In this document: positions 1 to 9,365 of the stretch, piece after piece | How the letters are laid out: every line of letters begins with the position of its first letter | Numbering within the stretch: the first letter of the stretch is position 1 | NCBI GenBank assembly: GCA_964560855.1 | Contig: CAZLLU010000013.1 | Span: forward strand, 1 to 19,453 | Origin: CAJBLF01 sp964560855 | GTDB lineage: Bacteria > Patescibacteriota > Gracilibacteria > Absconditabacterales > Absconditicoccaceae | Length of the DNA stretch: 19,453 bases | Direction: 5' to 3' | The notes under the pieces: generated by a model | What the model was told of the DNA's origin: nothing | Seen by the model: the letters and a program-made list of their open reading frames with translations, nothing else | Databases searched by the model: none | Program-made: the position numbers and the translations under genes

Positions 1-45
1 TTAAATGTTAAATTTTAAATGTTAAATTTTAAATGTTAAATGTAG
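1..45. repeat. Degenerate AT-rich tandem repeat
   Basis: The window opens inside a tandem array with a period of about 14 to 15 bases built on TTAAATGTTAAATTT. A matching but more degenerate array in the opposite orientation lies at about 4101-4150. It continues directly into the left arm of the 92-bp inverted repeat. No gene is visible in it. Confidence 0.7.
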
Positions 46-129
46 GAATTGTTATTATATGAACTATTGTAATATTACGATAGTTTGTAGTTAGACAAGT
101 CTTTCATTAAGCATTAAGCATTCAACATT
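38..129 (+). repeat. Left arm of a perfect 92-bp inverted repeat
   Basis: Read base by base, this stretch is the exact reverse complement of 4014-4105, 92 of 92 positions. Similarity continues a few bases further inward (to about 139) with mismatches. Inside the arm, at 62-85, is an imperfect 24-bp palindrome (AACTAT, then GTAATATTAC flanked by one mismatch pair, then ATAGTT). The pair encloses the DnaE fragment and the amidase-SpoIID gene. It could be two copies of a short mobile or palindromic element, or the borders of an invertible or rearranged segment; the sequence alone does not decide. Confidence 0.85.
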
Positions 130-600
130 AAGTATTCAGCATCAAATATTCATCATTTACCATTACAGTAGTAGGGAGTGTAGTGAAAATGTTTCGGGAT
201 TCAATTTTATTATAAAAAATTCCTCTTTACAAAAAATATTTTCGCAAATATAAGAAAAAATATGCTCAATATTTCCCTCTTGCTTTATAATAAGATATGA
301 GTATATATATGATACCTTTTTCATGAAGGTTATTGGTTAATTCTTTTCTCACTAGTAATTCTTTTCTTACTAGAGACTAGGAAGCTTGATTTCAAGCTTC
401 CTTTTCTTTTTTTGATTTTTTTTTGTGGGATTGTTGCTTTTGTGCCTAGACAAAAATAATATACGCATATGATACAAAAAAATAACAACTATTTTTTTTT
501 ATTGCGACAATATGGCTCTGATAAAGATATTTTTGTGAATCTCATATGATTAGTTGATTTGTTTTATCTCTGGAATCTCTTGTTTCGGAAAAATTTTATT
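130..600. other. Intergenic region, no gene seen
   Basis: No convincing reading frame exists here, even with UGA read as glycine. Bases 130-170 continue the degenerate repeat. A -10-like TATAAT lies at 286-291 without a clear -35. At 338-373 an 18-bp sequence (TAATTCTTTTCTCACTAG) occurs twice in tandem with one mismatch, followed at once by a terminator at 380-410. The order of -10 box, direct repeats and terminator could mark a small RNA of about 110 nt on the plus strand, but no family is recognised. Two similar stretches of about 30 bp starting with GTTTCGG occur near 188 and 580. Confidence 0.4.
380..410 (+). terminator. Rho-independent terminator (+)
   Basis: A 9-bp perfect stem (GGAAGCTTG at 380-388 with CAAGCTTCC at 393-401) with a 4-base loop is followed by a T-rich tract (TTTTCTTTTTTT). 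No plus-strand gene lies upstream in the window, so it ends either a small RNA or a gene beyond the left edge. Confidence 0.7.
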
Positions 601-604
601 ATAG

Positions 605-632
605 AAAAATGCCGTCTCAATATAAGAACGGC
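605..632 (-). terminator. Rho-independent terminator of the dnaE fragment (-)
   Basis: On the minus strand a GCCGT/ACGGC stem (611-615 with 628-632) is followed by ATTTTTCT, about 30 bases past the TAA of the DnaE fragment. It suggests that the short gene is a separate transcription unit and is not continued by the rest of dnaE just downstream. Confidence 0.65.
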
Positions 633-661
633 ACCAAAGATATATTGATGAAAATCCAATA

Positions 662-1600
662 TTATTCTTTTTCGATGAGTTTGTCTTTGTATTGTTCGTA
701 GATTTCTTTGACGTCTTCAGGTGTCTCGTAATTTGGAAAGAGTGCTTGGTTGAGATCTATGGTGGTGACGATGCTGTCGGCTATGGCATTGTTCGTATTG
801 ATTAATGTATCTATAGTAGAGGAGTCGTATCCGTTGTTTTTGAGTATTTCCTTGATTTCTTTTTCTGACATGATATGGAATTGTCCCTTAGGCTTTCTTC
901 TACTCTCATCGTAGATTTTTAATCCATCCTTGATAGCTAATGCTACTTCTCGTGCTTGCTTATCGTTTTTTGATGGATAGAAATAATTATTGTTTACGAC
1001 GCATGATATGCCTTCTTTCTTTGCTATCTCCATGATGTATTCGTTCGTTTTTTTTTGTTCGTTCGTCTCGTTGTAGTCTTGCGCGATGATTTCCAGAAAA
1101 AAATTCTCTTTCCCTATTGTATCTTGGATAAGATGCATAATCTCTGTCATTTTAGATTCTTTCTCATCAAGTGCGATCATCTTTCCTATCCGGGAATTCG
1201 CTCATCCAGAGATACAAATAATTTCTCTTCAGAATCTTTTTAACGCTTGGAGATCTATCTTCGGTTTGCTCTTTATCCCCTCTTTGTTTGCGAATGATAT
1301 TAATTCCATAAGGCTTTGGTAGCCTTCTTTCGTCTTTGCTATGATGACGATATTTCCTATCTGATTTTCTGGTATCTGTGAATCAATATCCATAACAAAT
1401 CCTAATTCTACGCCCATGATCGGCTTGATGCCTGCGTCTTTGGCTAATTGATAAAATTTCACCATACCGTACATACCGTTGTAGTCAGTGATGGCGATTG
1501 CGTTCATTCAGAGCTCTTTTGCTTTGTTTACGATAGCTGCGGGTTTCCCTATAGCTTCGAGGAACGAGAAAGTACTGTGGCCGTGGAGATGGGTAAACAT
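662..1600 (-). CDS. dnaE: DNA polymerase III alpha, PHP-domain fragment
   Basis: This 312-residue frame is continuous once UGA is read as glycine; TGA codons interrupt it near 1505, 1230 and 1200. It starts MFTHLHGHSTFSFLEAIG and continues AITDYNGMYGMVKFY and AGIKPIMGVEL, the hallmarks of the N-terminal PHP domain of bacterial replicative polymerase DnaE. Later segments (NEQKKTNEYIMEIAKK; EVALAIKDGLKI; LFPNYETPEDVKEIYEQY) follow DnaE as far as the beginning of the polymerase part. DnaE is normally 1100 to 1200 residues; here the palm, fingers and OB domains are absent and a TAA plus terminator follow. It is therefore a stand-alone PHP protein, one half of a split dnaE, or a remnant. The second PHP motif has Tyr-Asn after Asp rather than Asp-His. 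In E. coli DnaE this motif is also altered and the PHP domain is not catalytic. Confidence 0.85.
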
Positions 1601-1605
1601 TATTG

Positions 1606-1670
1606 AGAATTAAGAATGTAGAATGTAAAATTCAGAATGTAGAATTTAGAATGTAGAATTCAGAATTGAA
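1606..1670. repeat. Degenerate tandem repeat (GAATGTAGAATTCA type)
   Basis: Bases just upstream of the dnaE fragment form an irregular array of units such as GAATGTAGAATTCAGAATG, period about 9 to 10. The same style of repeat recurs at 100-165, 4003-4040, 16585-16610 and inside the Memo gene at 16976-17065. No protein is encoded here. Confidence 0.7.
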
Positions 1671-1802
1671 AATTTCTAATAGAGAGTAAAAAGAATTGTA
1701 TGTTTTTGTTGCTTTGTTTCAATAGCAGAAAGTTAGATTTTATGATTGAAAAAATGGAGTTTTTTTTTATGATAAGCTTGCTTTATTTTTGTGTACATTG
1801 AA

Positions 1803-4001
1803 ATGTATAAGAAAATTTTGATGACTATAGGTATGTTGATAGGATATACATCCTTTGTTTCTGCGTATTCCCGGAATTTGCCTGGAGTAAATATCATCTC
1901 TCGTGCTCAATGGGGCGCTAATGAATCTTGGAGATATGCGACTGAATCCAAGACGGAGAGAGATGCAGCTCGCGCCGTCAAAAAAGAGGCTGAAATGGCT
2001 CAATTGCTAGAGACTGATATGGATAGATATCTTGAACTCCAAAGACAGGAATATGAAGATCAAGCAGCTACTGATTATCTCATCAGCACTACTCCTACTG
2101 AGCAGACCGTTGAGGAATATCGCGAATCATCCAACGGCAATTATCTCAAATGGCCTGAAAGCATCCATAAGAACAAATCCAAAATTATCATCCACCATAC
2201 GGCTGACGATAATGCATCGTTATTTACTTGATGAAAAGATGCTGCTATCAAGCAATTGCAGGATATCTACAAATATCATACACTTACCAAATGACGATGA
2301 GATATTTGATATAATTTTATTATCGATCCGTTCGGTAATATCTATGAATGAAGAGCATGAGGCGATGGTGTCGTAGCCGCTCATGTCAGCTGGAACAATA
2401 CACCGAGTGTGGGAATCTCTTTGATGGGAAATTTCAATGTCAATGTCCCTACAGATGCTGCGTTGAAGTCTTTGACTCAACTCACTACGTCTTTGGCGAG
2501 AAAATATAAGATCAACCCTAAGGCTACGGTAAGCTATTTCAAGGGATCTAATGATGCTCCTTATGTCAAATCGTATACGAATTACACTATAGCTGGACAT
2601 ACCGATGCATGAGTAACTGCTTGTCCAGGTGAAAATCTCTATGCTCTGCTGCCAGAGATTAGAGAGCAAGTCAGCAAAAATCTTTCATCAGTATCCTTGA
2701 CCAGTACGCCTATGACAGTGAATGTAAGGCCTTCTGTAAATAGATGAATCACGGTTGCTTGACGATATTATTCTGATCTGACAACTGATACGTTCGAACT
2801 TCCTATCAGGTGGCCAGGCGTCACTTCCTGTAAGACGAGCGATACAACGATTGCTATCAATTCATGTAGTTCTCGCGCAGGCAAATTGGTTATTTCATTG
2901 ACTAAGAAATGATCTAGTGGTCTCAAAACGATCTCTGCCGTCACTGCTTCATGAACCAAGACGTTTTCTATGAATATCGTCCGGAAAGATGATTTCGATG
3001 GGATAGCCGATGATGTGAAACAGGAATATATGACTAGAAAATGAATCACTGCTTCTTCTCAGAATATTTCCAAGATAACTTCGAAGATTTCCGTAGATGC
3101 TATTACATCATTAATAAACACACCGCTTACTATATTATTATATGAGCTTAGTATGAATTATCCAAGATATGACATTACTTGTGATGGCGGATGTGCTATC
3201 GTGGCTGATGGAAAGGAATATTCATATACTTCTCCTGCTGTGGAAGTAGGTAATGGCTTCATCTATCTTAGATTTCCTGATGTAGAGAATCCTATTTCTG
3301 TACAAGATCTTGAAATTTCTTCTGCAAATGGGGGATTGGTAACTGTGACCAATTATACAAGAAAATCCTATGGAGGCACTCCATGGAATACGTTCAGATG
3401 ATCGTTGATTTGGCACAAAGAACAAGTCAAAAATCTTTCTGCATGAACCTATGTGGAACAAGCTGTTGTTATGAACAGAACTACATTTAATAATTATATG
3501 AAAGGTATTGCCGAAACTAGCGATACAGAAAATAGAAACAAGCAAAAGATTGTATTGTTGCTTGCAAAGATGTATACGTTGTTCTATATTAATGGTGAAA
3601 ATGTCCATCCATCCGTACCTGCAGGTGCTAGCTATCAGGCGATAGATAATCCGGATATGTTCCAAAAATATGTCGGTGCATGACGGGAAAAGACTTCTAC
3701 TATGTCTGCTTCCTTGCTTGCTGATATCGAAGATAAGGTTATCCTCTATGATGGATATGTGCCTATCTTGCCGTATTTTAGCTGTTCCGCTGGATTTACT
3801 CGGTCAGCCAAAGAAAAACGATGATGGACTGATACGCCATATCTCCAATCAAAAGTCGATTTTGCTCCGTGTTTCGATTTCAATGGGCATGGTGTCGGAT
3901 TGAGCGGAAAGTGAGCACAATACCTTGCACAGCAATGACGGACCGTTGAACAGATTCTGCAATATTATTATCCTGGTGTAGAATTGACGACTTTAGAATA
4001 A
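1803..4001 (+). CDS. Secreted amidase_2 (PGRP-like) - SpoIID fusion, cell-wall hydrolase
   Basis: The frame runs 732 codons to TAA with about 19 in-frame TGA codons read as glycine. ATG 1803 gives a signal peptide (MYKKILMTIGMLIGYTSFVSA); a GTG at 1791 in the same frame is possible. Residues about 33-290 are an N-acetylmuramoyl-L-alanine amidase of the T7-lysozyme/PGRP type: ISRAQWGAN, IIIHHTA (H131/H132), GYNFIIDPFG (Y170), H194, then GHTDAGVTACPG with H266, T272 and C274. The 6 and 2 residue spacing matches zinc ligands and catalytic position of T7 lysozyme. A middle region of about 250 residues is less clear. Residues about 530-732 resemble SpoIID lytic transglycosylases: NYMKGIAETSD (E571 at the expected catalytic position), LLLAKMYTLFYI, SCSAGFTRSA, NGHGVGLSGKGAQYLA and the closing ILQYYYPGV. 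It should act outside the membrane, cutting both the stem peptide and the glycan strand. Fusion of the two activities in one chain is uncommon; SpoIID normally works with separate amidases. Confidence 0.88.
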
Positions 4002-4013
4002 AATTGAATACTG

Positions 4014-4105
4014 AATGTTGAATGCTTAATGCTTAATGAAAGACTTGTCTAACTACAAACTATCGTAATATTACAATAGTTCATATAATAACAATTCCTA
4101 CATTT
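4014..4105 (-). repeat. Right arm of the perfect 92-bp inverted repeat
   Basis: Exact reverse complement of 38-129. It begins 12 bases after the stop of the amidase-SpoIID gene and carries the same imperfect palindrome around TAATATTAC. Outside the arm the sequence becomes a degenerate TTTAAAATTC array, mirroring the array outside the left arm. Confidence 0.85.
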
Positions 4106-4186
4106 AAAATTCAAAATTCAAAATTTAAAATTTAAAATTCAACATTTACTTGTCCTCGAATGGGGAAATTTAAAATTAAAAATTAA
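4106..4186. repeat. Degenerate AT-rich repeat upstream of the glycosyltransferase
   Basis: An irregular array of AAAATTCAAAATTTAAAATT-like units, interrupted by ACTTGTCCTCGAATGGGG and resuming as AAATTTAAAATTAAAAATT. It occupies the whole gap before the next gene, so any promoter must lie in or overlap it; none is clear. Confidence 0.6.
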
Positions 4187-4193
4187 AAAATCT

Positions 4194-5036
4194 ATGTACA
4201 AAAAGATTCTTCATACCTTATTTCAGTGAACTTCTGATCAGGCGTGTGAGCATATCCTCGGTCTCTATGACAGGAAAGGATATTGTATCGTCGATTATCT
4301 GTATTTTGCAAATGTTGCCGGAAAGAAACTTTTTGATACTCATCAGATTTCTTATCCTGTCCAGGATTTCCGCGACGCATTGCTTGCTGACTACAAGGCG
4401 ATAAATATTCAGTGAGTGCATGCGCTCTATCAGCGCGCTATCTTTGATGCTGATATGGTATTGATTGATGGTATAGCATTACAGCTCTTCTATTATCTTT
4501 CCGAAAAGAAGCGATTACCGAATCTCAACGGTACGGATTTTTGTCCATATTTTCTTTCGTATGCAAAAAAACGCGCAGGAGAAAAAAACGTAAATATCAT
4601 CCTTTATGGTACGTATCCTCATCTTTTGGAAAGGACTAAACAATATCTTTTCAATCAGGGATATAACGTCATCTATGCCCAGGATGGATATACCAATCTT
4701 GATCGGGAAAATATAGAGCTTGCGTTGAAGGGAAAATCTGGTGATATAAATATTATGCTGAATGCTAGGACAACGCCAGATTATCCTATCCAAGAACTCC
4801 GATCTTTCGCGAACAAAGACACTATCAAAAAACATTGACTTATTGTTTTAAATCAATGAGGTACGTTCGATTTTCGAGTGGGTGAGCAAATTAGACCTCC
4901 GAAAATCATTAGAAAAATGAAGCTGGAACGATTGTGGAGATTGATCTCCGATCCTAAGAGAAATAAGAAAAAAGTCTTGTCTACATTGGCGCTTTTCAGG
5001 TATATTTTTGTCTATTTGCTGTTGAAAAAGCACTAA
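4194..5036 (+). CDS. WecG/TagA/CpsF family glycosyltransferase
   Basis: A 280-residue protein with in-frame TGA glycines (for example FQGTSDQ, NIQGVHA, KHGLIVLNQGG). Family hallmarks in order are VLIDGIAL, LNGTDFCPYFL, IILYGTYPHLLERT, a long central strand-helix region, YPIQELRSF, GGTFDFRVGEQIRPP and LERLWRLISDP. These match WecG/TagA/CpsF (GT26) enzymes, which add the second sugar (often ManNAc, from UDP-ManNAc) to an undecaprenyl-pyrophosphate-linked GlcNAc on the inner membrane face during synthesis of teichoic acid linkage units, capsules or other envelope glycans. The exact donor cannot be read here. Length is close to the family's usual 240 to 280. The usual Gly-x-Pro-x-Gln-Glu motif appears as DYPIQE. 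It heads a plus-strand run with the next three genes. Confidence 0.88.
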
Positions 5037-5101
5037 GGATGTATACATATGATAAAAAATGATAGATTTTTTGATTTTTTAGTTGTCTTACGTTTTGTTG
5101 G

Positions 5102-7153
5102 ATGCATCTCAAAGAAAAAAAATTTCTCTATCTTCAGGAAGAACAGGTATTCAATTTTGTTGAAGAATTGAACAATGGTATCAAAGTGAAGATGTTCGTT
5201 TGATTTCAATCAAATAAGTTCTTGGATTTTCAGAAGGATTTGCTCCAGGATTTCTTAGCAGAGCTCAAGGATAAGATAAATGACGACAATTATGATGTTG
5301 ATGAAGTGAAAAATAATTTCGAGATAGCATTGCAGAATCTCAACGTCAAACTCAAGGCGTTTGCTGATAAGGTTCGTGACGTAGATTATTTCTGAATCAA
5401 ATGATATATTCAATTGGTGATGGATAATATCCTGATGATGTCCATGATCGGAGATGTAAGTGTGATGATTTTCAGAGATGAAAAGTTATATTATTCATTA
5501 ACTAATTCGCTCAATAATGATAAAGGCAAGATAGATCTTTTTTCTGATTTTGTCGAAGGCGATGTCGAGAGTAATGATCAATTGCTCTATGTGGGTACAA
5601 AAATCTCTGATGTTTTCGATCAGAGCGATTTCAGGGAAATGGCTAGTGTATTGAGATCCGAGGACACCCATCTCATCAATTTTTTCCAGGAACTGCTCAA
5701 TGCAAGATTGGATAAGAAAGCGTTCGGATTCATTTTCCATTATCTCATCACCGGAGCACCAGTCAAGTCTCATGAAGAATATATCGCTAAGATCAACGAA
5801 AATACTTGGCTCGGTAAAATCAAGAAAACATTATTCAAGAATAAATATCAGGCTACCGTTGCTATCCTCGGTGTCTTCATCCTTTTTATGGTCATCAATC
5901 TGCTTTCACAGGTATTGAAGTCCAATTCGGATACGTTCGTTACCTCTGATGGCGTTACCGTCGATCTTACCATAGAGGATATCAAGAAAGATCTCTTCAT
6001 GTTCCAGGGTATGGATCCTACTTCAGAAGAAAAATCGCTCAAATATAATGAGATCCTCAGCAAGCTTGATGTGCTTCAGAGCAAGGAAAGACGACTTGAG
6101 GACGTAGCGCAATTCAGAAAATTGCTCCAATCAGAATACTATAAAGGATTCAATATCGTCTATGTCAGCAGTATGGCCAAATTCGATGATCCTACGCTTG
6201 GTAAAAAAACAAAGATACTTACCTTGAATACTTCGGAGATTGCTAAACTCGGTACTGTTCAATGATTGCATGTACGGAGAAATATGGCTGTCGTAGGTAC
6301 AAAATCCGCATTAGTCGGCGCGCTTGACGACAATATGAGATGATCGCTGATCGATTATAATTTCCCATCTACAGATACCCTCAAAGGTTGTAATATCAAT
6401 CTGCTCAAGGATGGAATCTACTGTTATACCAACAATGCGAATATCTATTCCATCACAAAAGAATGATCTCAACCTGTCACTACGACAGATACAGAGCCAT
6501 TCACCAAGAATATCGCCGGTATAGCTACATATGGGAAGGCAAATCTCTATGTCTTCGAGGATAATATCAGCGCTGCATGAAATACGACATTGGTCACTAG
6601 ATATCGCAATACCTTATGATCTCAGACTATCTATCAATGATGACAAAAATACTTTCTGAATACCAACATGACGTGAATAGCATTCTCTTCAGGGCTTGCT
6701 AACTTCGCGGTCGACGGATCATTCATGACGTGGAATGATGGCAAACTCTACCAATTCTGGAGAAATCCTCCAACAGCGTTCACCCTTGATGTACGCGAGG
6801 TCACATTGAAATGAGGTGATAAAAAGACAATGCAATATTCCGATGATGTAAAGGTCATCAGTTCCGTGAATTCAAAATATGTATTCCTTTTCGATAGAGT
6901 GAACCAGACGTTTACGGTCTATGAATCACGTCCTGCGAAGAGCGCTGATGCGTACAATTATGATCTGTATTATGTTTTTATGTATAAATTTGATCTAGGT
7001 ACGAGTAAAGTGATAGATATCGACATCCCTGATTCCAGCGGAAATAGGCCAGAAATGTATGTCCTCACTTCAGATGGCGTCAATAAAATTGCATTGTACG
7101 AATTTATTGACAGTATCAACGACGATAAAGTGCTCAAACAATTGGAAGACTAA
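5102..7153 (+). CDS. Single-pass membrane protein with a large C-terminal domain, function unknown
   Basis: The frame runs 683 codons to TAA. ATG 5102 is the only ATG after an in-frame TAG at 5063. Most TGA glycines lie in the second half (VQGLHV, MRGSLID, LGSQTIYQGGQ). Residues 1-245 are charged and predicted cytoplasmic. A stretch such as LMMSMIGDVSVMIFRDEKL followed by NDQLLYVGTKISDVFDQSD faintly recalls PP2C-type phosphatases, but the metal-binding aspartates are not convincing. One transmembrane helix lies at about 251-271 (ATVAILGVFILFMVINLL). The remaining 410 residues are beta-rich and repetitive (IYSITKEGSQPV, IAGIATYGKANLYVF, YVFLFDRVNQTFTVY, MYVLTSDGVNKIALYEF), as in a beta-propeller or similar sensor domain, probably outside. 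It lies 65 bases after the glycosyltransferase and 26 before alaS. An envelope sensor or scaffold is a guess. Confidence 0.8.
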
Positions 7154-7179
7154 ATCTTTAAAGAGTAAATCATAAACAT

Positions 7180-8760
7180 ATGAAAAACATATCGTCCAAA
7201 GAACTCAGGAATCTTCGGAATGAATTTTGGCTATCAAAACAGCATGTCTATTTGCCTGAGAGCTCGCTTATCGGTGGTAAGGAAAGTACTGCTATGTTTA
7301 CTATTGCATGAATGCAACAGCTTATCCCGTATCTTTCTGGTAAGGAGCATCCGTTAGGCAAGAGATTATTCAATATACAGAAGTGCATTAGAACTGTAGA
7401 TATCGATGAAGTCGGTGATGCAAGCCATCTCACCTTTTTTGAGATGATGGGAAATCGATCACTCGGTGATTATTTCAAAAAAGAGGCTGTACAGTGGAGT
7501 CGGGAATTTCTTGTCGATGTATTGTGATTCGATTCCAAAAAATTAGCCGTAACGGTTTTTGAATGAGATGGATCAGCTCTTGTGGATAGCGAAACTGCAT
7601 GATATCGGAAACAAGTTGGTGTGCCAGAAGAGAGGATTGCATATATGTGAGCCAAGAATAATCGATGGAGCCCTGGAGCCGTATGACCATGTTGACCAGA
7701 TACCGAGATATTTTATCGAGTAGGAGAAGAAGCATACCCTCCGAAGTGATCCAATCCAAAGACAGATGAAGCTCATCGGTTGGAGATTCGGAATAATGTG
7801 TTCATGGAATTCTACCGTGATGAAAAAGGTCAGCTGACAAAGTTGAAGAATCAGAATGTTGATACGGGTATGGGATTTGAAAGGATGTCTAAAGTCCTTC
7901 AGGAAAAGGAAACTATTTTTGAAACCGATATTTTCTTATCTTTGATCAGTTTGGTAGAGAGAACATTGGATATCACCTACGAAGGGAATGAAAGAAGGAT
8001 GAGGATTATCGTCGACCATGTCAGGACGGCGTTCTATCTCATCAATCATGCTATCATTCCTTCCAATGAAGGAAGGTGATATGTTCTCAGAAGATTGATC
8101 AGGAGGATGTATTACAATTTCATTCTTTTGAAACCTATTGCGGAAAGCGTATTTGATTCGTTTATCACTATGATGGTGACATTTGTCGATGCACTCATGG
8201 AAGCGAATGCTGATACCAAAAATATCAGTCTTATCCTTATCAAGGAAGCACGCCAATTTCAGAAGACGATAACGAACGGTCAGAAATTACTTGATGACCT
8301 TATCGCTTGAGCAAAAAACAAGACTATTGCATGAAAAGATATTTTTAGACTCTACGATACGTTCGGATTCCCTTTGGAATTGACAAAAGAGATCGTCGAG
8401 GAACAATGATTGAAATTGGATATCAAAGGATTCGATGCTGAGATGGAAGCACAACAAGAAAGATCACGTGCATGATCCAAGGAAATGTTCAAACAGGGGA
8501 TAGATCGATGAAAATATCTCCAATGAATAGCTCCTACCAAATTCCTCGGGTATGATGAACTTACATCTGAAAAAGTGAAACTGCTCAAGGATTTTGATGT
8601 GCAATGACAAAGAATACTTATTTTTGATGCTACGCCGTTTTATGCAGAAAGTGGAGGTCAGGCATGCGATACGTGAATCATAGAATTGGACGATGGGAAA
8701 AAGGTGAATGTTGTACAAGTCCAGAAATATAATTGAATTTTTCTTCATTTCGTTGAATAA
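7180..8760 (+). CDS. alaS: Alanyl-tRNA synthetase, truncated (no editing or C-Ala domain)
   Basis: The enzyme charges tRNA-Ala in the cytoplasm. The 526-residue frame has about 18 TGA codons, several at invariant glycines: GPCGP (both glycines) and SNEGRGYVLRRLIRR. Class II features are present: motif 2 region CIRTVDIDEVGD then HLTFFEMMGNRSLGDYF, motif 3 TGMGFERM, and the tRNA-recognition helices through about residue 440 (LYDTFGFPLELTKEI). Near residue 487 it enters the beta-barrel with FYAESGGQACDTG and ends 40 residues later at LHFVE-TAA. The editing domain with its His-x3-His and Cys/His zinc site and the C-terminal C-Ala domain are missing; bacterial AlaRS is usually about 870 residues. 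Catalysis and tRNA-Ala binding should be intact. Deacylation of Ser- and Gly-tRNA-Ala would have to come from another protein such as AlaX or a second gene piece. Twenty-four bases separate it from the next gene. Confidence 0.93.
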
Positions 8761-8784
8761 TTTTCTTTATCATTGATTTTAGGT

Positions 8785-9354
8785 ATGCATTATATCGTAC
8801 CAAGATTTCCTGCATCGTTTCCTTCCAAGGATGGACGTAGAGGAACGTGCGGAATGTATACGCTCAAAGCCGTGATAGAATGATATAACGGTAGTCAGAT
8901 AAATAATTACAGGTATTATGCTAGCAATCGACTTTCCAGGAAGACGGGGTATATGTTTCCTGGTTGACTTATGAAATTGCTTAGCCAGAATGGTTTGCCT
9001 GTCAAAAGGATTCATTGTAGGCAAACAAGGCGTGATAAAAAGATAGCAATATTGAAATTGCTCATTCATAAATGACCGGTCATTCTCCTGATTTCCCACG
9101 CGTATAGCAGCAAGAGACATTTCTCTTTCCGTAGAGCATTCACGTTGCAGCATTATATCTCGCTTCGATGATATGATGATGAAAAACGCATATTCTATGC
9201 GTATGATTCCAATGTGAAAAAAACGCATCACAAGGGTGATACGCTTCCTGCAGGAAACATTATGCTCGATTATGATAAATTACTTCGGTATCGACGTCTT
9301 GGCGGTCGGTGACTTTATAGGGATTTCTGAATCTCAGTCTATTATGACCTGTAA
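8785..9354 (+). CDS. C39-like (papain-fold) cysteine protease
   Basis: A 189-residue protein with five or six TGA glycines (VIEGYN, PGGLM, HKGPVI, LRGYDD). The arrangement fits the C39/papain-like family: RRGTCGMYTLKAVI near residue 23 supplies the nucleophile cysteine followed by a helix. KGPVILLISHAY is the central strand. HYISLRGYDDEKRIFYAYDS supplies the histidine and, 16 residues later, the aspartate of the triad. There is no N-terminal signal peptide or membrane helix and no transporter domain. It may be a cytoplasmic peptidase, a bacteriocin-leader-like peptidase or an effector. It is very basic. Spacing from alaS (24 bases) suggests cotranscription. Family assignment rests on motif order only. 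Confidence 0.72.
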
Positions 9355-9365
9355 ATTACGATATA

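Noticed and set aside
3670..3903. Separate 77-codon plus-strand frame
   Set aside because: It is out of frame with, and entirely inside, the SpoIID part of the fusion, whose own frame carries the conserved motifs there.
7180..8760. alaS and neighbours as pseudogenes full of stops
   Set aside because: All internal stops are TGA, none TAA or TAG, and they fall at glycine positions in otherwise well conserved sequence.
1803..9354. UGA as selenocysteine or tryptophan
   Set aside because: There are far too many UGAs for selenocysteine and they align to glycine, while tryptophan is written TGG as usual.
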